DNA of 5,572 nt from Actinomycetota bacterium (GTDB lineage Bacteria; Actinomycetota; CADDZG01; JAHWKV01). Positions 1-5,037 of the stretch are shown here, one piece after another; within the stretch, counting starts at the first letter, position 1, and every line of letters starts with the position of its first letter. Below the pieces are notes generated by a model. It did not search any database. It had not been told where the DNA came from and saw nothing but the letters and a program-made list of their open reading frames with translations. The stretch lies in contig JAHWKV010000092.1 in the NCBI GenBank assembly GCA_019347725.1, positions 1 to 5,572 of the forward strand, in the 5' to 3' direction. The position numbers and the translations under genes are program-made.

Positions 1-1491
1 GAAATCCCGGTGTGGGCGGCCGATTACGTGATGATGGGTTACGGCACCGGCGCCATCATGGCGGTGCCCGCTCACGACCAGCGGGACTTTGATTTCGCCC
101 GGGCCCACGACATCCCGGTGCGGGTGGTGGTTCAGCCCGAAGGGGAGACTCTGGTGGCCGAGGAGATGACCGAGGCCGCCGCCGGCACCGGCGAGCTGGT
201 CAACTCCGGCGAGTTCACCGGCACGAGGGTGGACCCCTCTACCCAGGAAGGCATCGTAGACGTCATTGCCTGGTTGGACCAGCAGGGCAAGGGTCAGCGG
301 CGCATCAACTACCGGCAGCGGGACTGGTTGGTCTCCCGTCAGCGCTACTGGGGTACCCCCATTCCCATCATCTACTGCGATGAGTGCGGGGAAGTTCCCG
401 TGCCTTACGAGGCCTTGCCGGTGGAGCTGCCCGAGCAGGCCGACTACACGGCCACTGAGGATGCGGTAAGCCCTTTGGCCAACAACGAAGAGTTCGTAAA
501 CGTTCCCTGTCCCAAGTGCGCGAAACCGGGCAAACGCGAAACCGACACCCTGGACACTTTTTTTGATTCATCCTGGTACTTCCTCCGCTACTGCGACCCC
601 AAGAACAAAAAGCATCCGTTCAACCCCGGCAACGTGGCCAAGTGGGGTCCGGTGGACAACTACTTCGGCGGCGTCGAGCACGCGGTCATGCACCTTATCT
701 ACGCGCGCTTTTTCACCAAGTTCTTCAAGGACATGGGGTTGGTCGACTTCGACGAGCCCTTTTTGCGCCTGTTCAATCAGGGTCACGTCAGCTGGGCGGG
801 CAAGGAGATGTCCAAGTCCACCGGCCACGTCATCGAGGCGTCGGCCACGGTGGAAGCCTATGGCGCCGACGCGGCTCGCACCTTCATCCTGTTCTCCAGC
901 CCTCCGGAGGCCGACTACGATTTTCCCTCCGACGGCTACGGAGAGATCGGCCGGGTGGCGCACAGCTGGCTGGCGCGGGTGTGGCGGATTCTGCACAGCG
1001 TCTCCGAAGATCCCGTTCCCGATGACCTCAACCGGCAGATCCACCGCTCGGTCAAGGCCATCACCGCCGATATGGAGGAATTCGGCCTCAACACGGCGAT
1101 CGCGAAGATGATGGAGCTGATCAACGCTTTTTACAAACTCTCCGGTCCCGTGCCGCGGGCGGCGGCCGAGACATTCCTAAAGCTGCTGGCGCCCGTGGCT
1201 CCGTTCATCACCGAGGAGCTGTGGCACAGTTACGGCAACGAGGGCTCGATCCACAAGCAGCGGTGGCCCTCCTACGACGAAGAGCTGGCCGAGGTCAGTA
1301 AGGTCACTATGGTCATCCAGGTCAACGGCAAGGTCCGGGACAAGGTGGAGGTAACCCCCGACGTGACCAAGGAGCAGATGCAGCAACTGGCTCTGGACAG
1401 CGAGAAGGTGCAGGCGTATCTAAACGGCAACGATCCTCAAAAGGTCATCTCGGTGCCTCCGAAGCTGGTAAACGTGGTGGTGAGCCGGTAG
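1..1491 (+). CDS. leuS: Leucyl-tRNA synthetase, C-terminal part (5' end outside window)
   Basis: Class I aminoacyl-tRNA synthetase that charges tRNA-Leu in the cytoplasm. The frame is open from base 1; 496 residues are present, and roughly 330-350 N-terminal residues, including the HIGH motif, lie to the left. Visible in order: the end of the CP1 editing domain (residues 13-29, GYGTGAIMAVPAHDQRD, the hallmark of LeuRS hydrolytic proofreading); the return to the catalytic core (about 100-117, INYRQRDWLVSRQRYWG); a zinc-type insertion with CDEC (126-129) and CPKC (170-173); DTFFDSSWYFLRY; the KMSKS-type loop, here EMSKS (269-273), with Glu replacing the first Lys; the helical anticodon-binding domain (about 330-420); and the small C-terminal domain starting near VIQVNGKVRDKVEV. 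First-Lys variation in KMSKS occurs in other LeuRS proteins and does not suggest loss of function. The gene converges with the Zur gene. Family identity is very secure. Confidence 0.98.
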   Translation, partial: EIPVWAADYVMMGYGTGAIMAVPAHDQRDFDFARAHDIPVRVVVQPEGETLVAEEMTEAAAGTGELVNSGEFTGTRVDPSTQEGIVDVIAWLDQQGKGQRRINYRQRDWLVSRQRYWGTPIPIIYCDECGEVPVPYEALPVELPEQADYTATEDAVSPLANNEEFVNVPCPKCAKPGKRETDTLDTFFDSSWYFLRYCDPKNKKHPFNPGNVAKWGPVDNYFGGVEHAVMHLIYARFFTKFFKDMGLVDFDEPFLRLFNQGHVSWAGKEMSKSTGHVIEASATVEAYGADAARTFILFSSPPEADYDFPSDGYGEIGRVAHSWLARVWRILHSVSEDPVPDDLNRQIHRSVKAITADMEEFGLNTAIAKMMELINAFYKLSGPVPRAAAETFLKLLAPVAPFITEELWHSYGNEGSIHKQRWPSYDEELAEVSKVTMVIQVNGKVRDKVEVTPDVTKEQMQQLALDSEKVQAYLNGNDPQKVISVPPKLVNVVVSR

Positions 1492-1497
1492 CCGGCT
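1483..1497. terminator. Small hairpin at the leuS/zur convergent junction, possible bidirectional terminator
   Basis: AGCCGG-TAG-CCGGCT is a perfect 6-bp GC-rich inverted repeat whose 3-base loop is the leuS stop codon itself. It also lies immediately beyond the stop codon of the convergent regulator gene (1500-1502), so it could act on transcripts from both sides. No T-tract follows on either strand, so it is not a canonical intrinsic terminator. Such U-less hairpins have been proposed as terminators in actinobacteria. It could also simply be chance in GC-rich sequence. Confidence 0.3.
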
Positions 1498-1499
1498 AA

Positions 1500-1892
1500 C
1501 TACCCTGCAGAGCACCTCCGGCAGGTGCCGTACAACTCCAAAGTGTGGTCCACCGCCTCGAAACCGTGCTCATCGGCCACCCGGCTGGCCCATGACTCCA
1601 GCGCCGGGTTCTCCAGCTCTATGCTGATCCCACAAGAGCGGCACACCAGGTGATGGTGATGCTCCGAGGAGCGGCACAGGCAGTAAAGGGATTCGGATTC
1701 ACCGGGAATTGTGTCCAAAGCGCCCTGGCGGCTTAGTGATTTGAGGGTGCGGTACACCGTGGCCAGCGCCACGTCCCGGGCCCGGCGCTCAAGGCTGGCG
1801 TGAATCTGCCGGGCGCTCAAAAAGCTGCGGTCCGCGGCCAGCACCTCGAGTATCGCCGCCCTTTGGCGGGTGGCCCGAGAGCTAGGTGTCAT
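1500..1892 (-). CDS. zur: Zur-type zinc-responsive Fur-family repressor
   Basis: Winged-helix metalloregulator of the Fur family, closest in appearance to actinobacterial Zur/FurB. Using the ATG at 1892 (130 aa): N-terminal TRQRAAI helix start, recognition helix LATVYRTLKSL (about 43-53), HHHH at 78-81, structural Cys4 site CRSC (84-87) and CRRC (124-127). By alignment from memory with mycobacterial FurB, the sensory ligands are conserved as D60, C73, H79 and H81, and the third site as H78, H80, E99 and H116. The ATG at 1892 is preferred because it starts at the same place as FurB and has a weak GACGAG 7 nt upstream. In-frame ATGs at 1907 and 1916 (138 aa) are alternatives. The gene is divergent from znuA with a Fur/Zur-type palindrome between them, so it probably represses znuACB when zinc is replete and may control itself. 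It converges with leuS. Confidence 0.93.
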   Translation of the reverse strand: MTPSSRATRQRAAILEVLAADRSFLSARQIHASLERRARDVALATVYRTLKSLSRQGALDTIPGESESLYCLCRSSEHHHHLVCRSCGISIELENPALESWASRVADEHGFEAVDHTLELYGTCRRCSAG

Positions 1893-1936
1893 CTGCGATC
1901 TCGTCATGCTGCACATTCTCGCACGGCTTAATGCGA

Positions 1937-1965
1937 TTGCGAATCATTCGCATCAGAGTTACTCT
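1937..1965 (+). promoter_or_regulatory. Predicted znuACB promoter, possibly giving a leaderless mRNA
   Basis: TTGCGA (-35, 1937-1942), a 17-bp spacer and TACTCT (-10, 1960-1965, TAnnnT pattern). A start point 7 nt after the -10 falls at 1972, the first base of the GTG chosen for znuA. No Shine-Dalgarno sequence precedes that GTG, which fits leaderless translation, a common mode in actinobacteria. The -35 matches only 4 of 6 consensus positions, so the assignment rests on spacing and context. Confidence 0.45.
1938..1952. promoter_or_regulatory. Perfect 7-1-7 palindrome, predicted Zur operator
   Basis: TGCGAAT-C-ATTCGCA is an exact 15-bp inverted repeat with a single-base centre, between zur and znuA. 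It has the TGnnAATnATTnnCA layout of Fur-family boxes (E. coli Fur TGATAATnATTATCA; actinobacterial Zur sites are similar). A wider pair, ATGCGA (1931-1936) and TCGCAT (1948-1953), overlaps it. It sits over the -35/spacer region of the predicted znuA promoter, where a bound repressor would block RNA polymerase, and it lies upstream of every candidate zur start. That Zur binds here is inferred from context. Confidence 0.85.
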
Positions 1966-1971
1966 GCGCTC

Positions 1972-2832
1972 GTGCATAGACGATTTGCCGCGGTAGCGGC
2001 CCTGCTGCTGTGGCTGGTAGTTGCCGCGTGTTCCGGCGACGACGGCGAGCCCCCGCCCCCGCAGGTGGTGGCCGCCTTTTACCCGTTGCAGTACGTAGCG
2101 GAGAATGTGGCGGGCGATGACGCCGAGGTCACCAGCATCACGCCACCCGGAGCCGAGCCCCACGACCTGGAGCTCACTTCCAGTCAGATCGTTGAGATCA
2201 CCGGGGCCGACCTGCTGGTGTACGTAGGCGATTCCTTTCAGCCTGCCGTGGAGGACCTGCTGCCTGAGGTCGAGGGCGAAACGCTGGATGCGCTGAGCGT
2301 CAATCCGACGATCTCGCGACCCTCGGATCCGCATATATGGCTGGATCCGGTGGCAATGGTCAGTCTTACCCGGCAGGTGGGGATGCGTCTGGCAGAAATC
2401 GATCCGGATCACGCCGACGACTACGATCGGCGGGTCAGCGACCTGGTGGAGACGCTCAACGCGGTGGACGACCGCTTTCAAGGGGGCCTGACGCTTTGTG
2501 ACCGCCGGCAGATAGTGACCAGCCATGAGGCTTTCGGCTATATGGCCGACCGCTATCACCTGGAGCAGATCAGCGTCGGCGGGGTGGATCCGGAGCAGGA
2601 GCAGCCTCCTCAGCGTCTTGCCGAGGTGGCCGGGCTGGTAGAGGAGCTAGGCGTAACGACCATCTTTTTCGAACGTCTCATTCCACCGGATGTCGCCGAG
2701 ACCATCGCTGCCGAGACCGGCGCCCAAACGGCGCAGCTGGACCCTTTGGAAAGCCCCCCGGAGTCGGGCGACTATCCGAGCGCCATGATGGAAAACCTGC
2801 AGGCTCTGCGCTCGGCGTTGGGCTGCCGATGA
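1972..2832 (+). CDS. znuA: Zinc ABC transporter substrate-binding lipoprotein
   Basis: Cluster A-I (ZnuA/TroA/PsaA) metal-binding protein that captures Zn2+ (possibly Mn2+) outside the membrane and delivers it to the permease. From GTG 1972 it is 286 aa. Residues 1-20 form a lipoprotein signal peptide (HRR, a hydrophobic stretch, lipobox VAAC with Cys20), followed by a short acidic/proline linker and mature start VVAAFYPLQYVAENVAG. Predicted metal ligands are H64 (GAEPHDLE), H121 (DPHIWLDP), H185 (TSHEAFGYMADRY) and D257 (QLDPL). The three-His plus Asp set fits the family. The His-rich loop of many ZnuA proteins, normally just before the second ligand, is absent. C176 and C285 could form a disulfide. 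GTG is preferred because it places the signal peptide at the N-terminus; upstream in-frame ATGs (1870, 1909) would put the operator inside the gene. The stop overlaps znuC by 4 bp (ATGA). Zinc over manganese is inferred from the Zur context. Confidence 0.95.
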   Translation: MHRRFAAVAALLLWLVVAACSGDDGEPPPPQVVAAFYPLQYVAENVAGDDAEVTSITPPGAEPHDLELTSSQIVEITGADLLVYVGDSFQPAVEDLLPEVEGETLDALSVNPTISRPSDPHIWLDPVAMVSLTRQVGMRLAEIDPDHADDYDRRVSDLVETLNAVDDRFQGGLTLCDRRQIVTSHEAFGYMADRYHLEQISVGGVDPEQEQPPQRLAEVAGLVEELGVTTIFFERLIPPDVAETIAAETGAQTAQLDPLESPPESGDYPSAMMENLQALRSALGCR

Positions 2833-3593
2833 GCGCGCACCCGGCCGGCGAGCTCGAGGGGGTCACCGTGCATCTGGGGAAGTTCGAGGTTCTTCCCTCG
2901 GTTAGCGTCGCGTTCCGACGCGGTGAGTTCGTGGCGCTGCTGGGTCCCAACGGATCCGGTAAATCGACGCTGATCAGGTCGCTTTTGGGTGTGATCCCCG
3001 TCAGCGCGGGCCGGGTTCGGTTGTTCGGCGCCGCTTTGCAGCAGTTCCGGCAGTGGGGCAAGATCGGCTACGTCCCCCAGCGCTTTGGTGCGGTCTCCGG
3101 CGTCCCGGCCACCGTCGAGGAGGTCGTTCTGTCCGGCCGGATTGCGCTCGCCAAACGGCTGCGCAGTTACACAGAGCCCGACCGCCGCGCCGCGGCTCAA
3201 GCGCTGGAGGAGTTGGATCTGTCCGAGCTTGCGGATCGGCGCGTTTCGCACCTTTCCGGCGGCCAGCAGCAGCGCGTGTTGATTGCCCGGGCACTGGTAA
3301 ACGAACCGGACCTGCTCTTACTGGATGAGCCCTTGTCCAATTTGGATGTGGAACACCAGCAGGACTTTGCAAAGACGCTGCAGAGGTTGAGGGAATCCGG
3401 CAGCACCGTGATCTTGGTGGCCCACGCCCTGGGCGCGGTGGAAAAGCTCGTAGACCGTGCAGTGGTGCTGGAACAGGGTCGAATCGTTCATGACGGCCCG
3501 CCGAGCACCGAGCATCAGGACGACCACGCGCATCACGTGCCGCTGCAGGAGCCGGTGGGCGGCACCGGCGCCGATCAGCACCGGATTCATTAA
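2829..3593 (+). CDS. znuC: Zinc ABC transporter ATP-binding protein
   Basis: Cytoplasmic ATPase that powers the ZnuB permease. 254 aa with the complete ABC motif set: Walker A GPNGSGKST (39-47), Q-loop Q84 in GYVPQRFG, signature LSGGQQQR (142-149), Walker B LLLLDE with D166/E167, D-loop SNLD (170-173) and switch His H199. After the ATPase core, the last 34 residues carry seven histidines (H221, 229, 233, 235, 236, 251, 254), including DDHAHH. Zinc-family ATPases often have a variable C-terminal extension of this kind, and it could bind or sense Zn2+. The start ATG overlaps the znuA stop as ATGA with no good Shine-Dalgarno sequence, implying translational coupling. The stop TAA directly abuts the znuB ATG. 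Assignment to zinc rather than manganese rests on neighbours. Confidence 0.95.
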   Translation: MSAHPAGELEGVTVHLGKFEVLPSVSVAFRRGEFVALLGPNGSGKSTLIRSLLGVIPVSAGRVRLFGAALQQFRQWGKIGYVPQRFGAVSGVPATVEEVVLSGRIALAKRLRSYTEPDRRAAAQALEELDLSELADRRVSHLSGGQQQRVLIARALVNEPDLLLLDEPLSNLDVEHQQDFAKTLQRLRESGSTVILVAHALGAVEKLVDRAVVLEQGRIVHDGPPSTEHQDDHAHHVPLQEPVGGTGADQHRIH

Positions 3594-4403
3594 ATGGAGC
3601 TCTTCGAGCTCGCGTTCATGCGCCGGGCACTGCTGGCCGCCGTACTGGTGGGGATAGCGGCTCCTTCGATCGGCGTGTTCCTGGTGCAGCGACGCCTGGC
3701 TTTGTTGGGCGACGGGATCGGTCACGTTGCCTTCATGGGGGTGGCGGCCGGGCTCTTTTTGGGCACCTCCCCGGTTGTAACCGGAATCGTGGCGGCCTCG
3801 CTGGCCGGCGCTGTGCTTGAAATGCTGCGGGAGAAGGGCCGGCTGGCCGGCGACGTGGCCCTGGCGCTGATCTTCTACGGCGGCATCGCCGGGGGCGCTC
3901 TGCTCACCTTTCTCTCCGATAACCCCAACATGGTGCTCGGCTACCTGTTCGGCTCGGTGCTGACGGTCACCGGGCAGGAATTGTGGATTCTGGCAGCCGC
4001 AGGGTCGGTGGTGCTGCTGAGCGTAACGGTGCTTCGCAAAGAGTTATTTGCAGCCTGCTACGACGAGGAGGTGGCCCGAGCCTGCGGGCTGCCCGTACGC
4101 AAGCTGAACTTCTTCATGGCCCTGGCCGCTGCCGTGACGGTGGGTGTGACCATGCGGGTGGTGGGGGTGCTGCTGGTCTCCGCAATGCTGGTGCTGCCGG
4201 TAGCTATCGTGCAGCAGCTGGCCGGCAGCTTCCGGGCCACGGTTCGAGGCAGTCTTGTGCTCGGCGGCATGCTGAGCGTCGGCGGCCTGGTGACCGCGTT
4301 TTATCTGGACACCTCACCGGGGGCAACGATCGTCTTGCTGGCCATCACCGTGTTTGCTTTGGCGGCGCTGGCGGCCAGGCAGCGATCCAGCGCAATTTCC
4401 TGA
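3594..4403 (+). CDS. znuB: Zinc ABC transporter membrane permease
   Basis: ABC-3 family permease forming the transmembrane channel of the ZnuABC importer. 269 aa, a usual length for the family, and very hydrophobic, with about eight predicted membrane segments (roughly 10-30, 40-58, 60-76, 85-107, 130-147, 170-200, 217-238, 243-262). Family landmarks are LLGDGIGHVAFMGVAAG near residues 37-53, the cytoplasmic coupling region DEEVARACGLPVRKLN (about 155-170) that docks on the ATPase, and the MLVLPVAIVQQ membrane stretch. The ATG immediately follows the znuC stop (TAAATG) and lacks a clear ribosome-binding site, so it is probably translated by coupling. It is the last gene of the operon. Its stop lies 2 bp from the stop of the convergent regulator, leaving no intergenic space for a terminator. 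Confidence 0.95.
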   Translation: MELFELAFMRRALLAAVLVGIAAPSIGVFLVQRRLALLGDGIGHVAFMGVAAGLFLGTSPVVTGIVAASLAGAVLEMLREKGRLAGDVALALIFYGGIAGGALLTFLSDNPNMVLGYLFGSVLTVTGQELWILAAAGSVVLLSVTVLRKELFAACYDEEVARACGLPVRKLNFFMALAAAVTVGVTMRVVGVLLVSAMLVLPVAIVQQLAGSFRATVRGSLVLGGMLSVGGLVTAFYLDTSPGATIVLLAITVFALAALAARQRSSAIS

Positions 4404-4405
4404 GG

Positions 4406-4864
4406 CTACGAAGAGTCACCTCGAGTTGACCGCCGGCAGTCAGCGCATAGGCCAAACAGGCCGAGCGGTTGCTGGTGAGTCTCAAAACCGTACTCGTCGA
4501 GAAGGAAACGCTCCAGGTTCTTAAGCGCCGAGATGGGCAGCTCCTGCACCGCCCCGCATCGCTCGCAGCACAGGTGGTGGTGCTTGTGGTCACTCAAGTG
4601 GTACACCGTGCTTCCGTCCGCAAACCATACGCGCTCGACGATGCCCAGCTCCCGGAGGGTCTCCAGCGTCCTGTAGACGGTGGAGACATCCAGGGAAGGG
4701 AAGTCCTTTTGTACCCGCGTGGCGATGTCGTCGGCGCTTACGTGGCCGTGGTAGTCGACGATGACCTTGATAACCGCTTGCCGGCTCATCGTGCGCCGCT
4801 TACCGCTGGCCGCGAGCCGGTCCATGATCTGTTCGACCTGATCTTCGTGTGAGTGTTTAGCCAA
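4406..4864 (-). CDS. Second Fur-family metalloregulator (metal unknown; possibly Ni or Zn)
   Basis: Fur-family winged-helix repressor, 152 aa from the TTG at 4864. Visible: VSTVYRTLETLRELG recognition helix (about 61-75), His-rich hinge DHKHHH (92-97), structural Cys4 zinc site C100/C103 (CERC) and C140/C143 (CADC). Against E. coli Fur, site-2 ligand positions carry His: H41 (GHVSADD), H89 (VYHL), H95 and H97. H93 aligns with a His used by the nickel sensor Nur. The third site looks broken, with K94 and Q132 at ligand positions. TTG is chosen because AAAGGTGAG sits just upstream with good spacing; GTG 4873 overlaps that sequence, and ATG 4825 is a shorter alternative. It is divergent from cbiM and convergent with znuB, so it could regulate the nickel/cobalt permease, itself or the zinc operon. 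Fur-family membership is secure; the effector metal is inference. Confidence 0.9.
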   Translation of the reverse strand: MAKHSHEDQVEQIMDRLAASGKRRTMSRQAVIKVIVDYHGHVSADDIATRVQKDFPSLDVSTVYRTLETLRELGIVERVWFADGSTVYHLSDHKHHHLCCERCGAVQELPISALKNLERFLLDEYGFETHQQPLGLFGLCADCRRSTRGDSS

Positions 4865-4868
4865 TTGG

Positions 4869-4877
4869 CTCACCTTT
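4869..4877 (-). promoter_or_regulatory. Ribosome-binding site that decides the start of the second Fur gene
   Basis: On the minus strand AAAGGTGAG is followed by CCAA and then TTG. Aligned to the 16S anti-Shine-Dalgarno sequence, AGGTGA pairs fully and leaves about 8 nt from the core to the TTG. The GTG at 4873 lies inside this Shine-Dalgarno sequence and would have no spacing, so TTG 4864 is favoured. Confidence 0.55.
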
Positions 4878-4898
4878 GCTATTGCAGTCGCGGGCTCA

Positions 4899-4904
4899 AT
4901 TATC
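4899..4904 (-). promoter_or_regulatory. Possible -10 element for the second Fur gene
   Basis: The minus strand reads TTAGATAATTG here, with GATAAT matching TATAAT at 5 of 6 positions in a locally AT-rich patch. It is about 35 nt upstream of the TTG start. No convincing -35 is found at 16-18 nt spacing. An imperfect dyad (ATTG n4 CG CG n4 CAAT, 4881-4900) lies just downstream and could be an autoregulatory site, but it is too degenerate to call. Confidence 0.3.
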
Positions 4905-4935
4905 TAACAGGGCCCGATAGCCGCCGGAGCATTGG

Positions 4936-4964
4936 TTGAGCTGGCGAACCGCACCGCGTACGTT
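4936..4964 (+). promoter_or_regulatory. Possible cbiM promoter
   Basis: TTGAGC (4936-4941), a 17-bp spacer and TACGTT (4959-4964, TAnnnT). The predicted start point, around 4970-4971, would place a hairpin at the very 5' end of the transcript and give a leader of about 67 nt before the cbiM ATG. The consensus match is weak, so this rests on spacing and position. Confidence 0.3.
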
Positions 4965-4967
4965 GAT

Positions 4968-4996
4968 GCAACTGACTGGCAAGAGCCAATCAGTGC
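4968..4996 (+). promoter_or_regulatory. Imperfect inverted repeat in the cbiM leader
   Basis: ACTGACTGGC (4971-4980), loop AAGA and GCCAATCAGT (4985-4994) pair at 9 of 10 positions, with one C/A mismatch. Allowing one bulged A, GCA (4968-4970) pairs with TGC (4994-4996) and lengthens the stem to about 12 bp. It ends about 41 nt before the cbiM ATG and has no T-tract, so it is not an obvious terminator. It could be an operator or an mRNA 5' structure. The region is too short and lacks the conserved boxes for a cobalamin riboswitch. Confidence 0.45.
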
Positions 4997-5028
4997 TGCT
5001 AGCATTTCGCAGGCAGCGACGACCAGCC

Positions 5029-5034
5029 GAGGAG
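5029..5034 (+). promoter_or_regulatory. cbiM ribosome-binding site
   Basis: GAGGAG lies 3 nt upstream of the ATG at 5038. The motif is strong but the spacing is short. It supports this ATG as the start, which matters because the permease uses its N-terminal Met and His2 as metal ligands. Confidence 0.6.
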
Positions 5035-5037
5035 TCC

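Noticed and set aside
568..1044. Minus-strand open frame (158 codons) opposite leuS
   Set aside because: It is a shadow of the leuS coding sequence with no recognisable domain.
1870..1971. Upstream extension of znuA from ATG 1870 or 1909
   Set aside because: It would put the operator and promoter inside the gene, overlap the zur coding region, and add 21 or more residues ahead of a good lipoprotein signal peptide.
1882..2559. Long minus-strand open frame (225 codons) opposite znuA
   Set aside because: It is antisense to a well-supported lipoprotein gene and shows no recognisable domain. Long antisense frames are expected in GC-rich DNA.
2772..3251. Minus-strand open frames opposite znuC
   Set aside because: They are antisense to clear ABC ATPase motifs and show no protein features of their own.
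4874..5037. Cobalamin riboswitch upstream of cbiM
   Set aside because: The region is only 164 bp, has no recognisable B12-box, and the single short stem-loop does not fit the fold.
4874..5037. Second Zur-type 7-1-7 palindrome or a NikR site upstream of cbiM
   Set aside because: I found no inverted repeat comparable to the one upstream of znuA and no NikR-type GTATGA-N16-TCATAC spacing.
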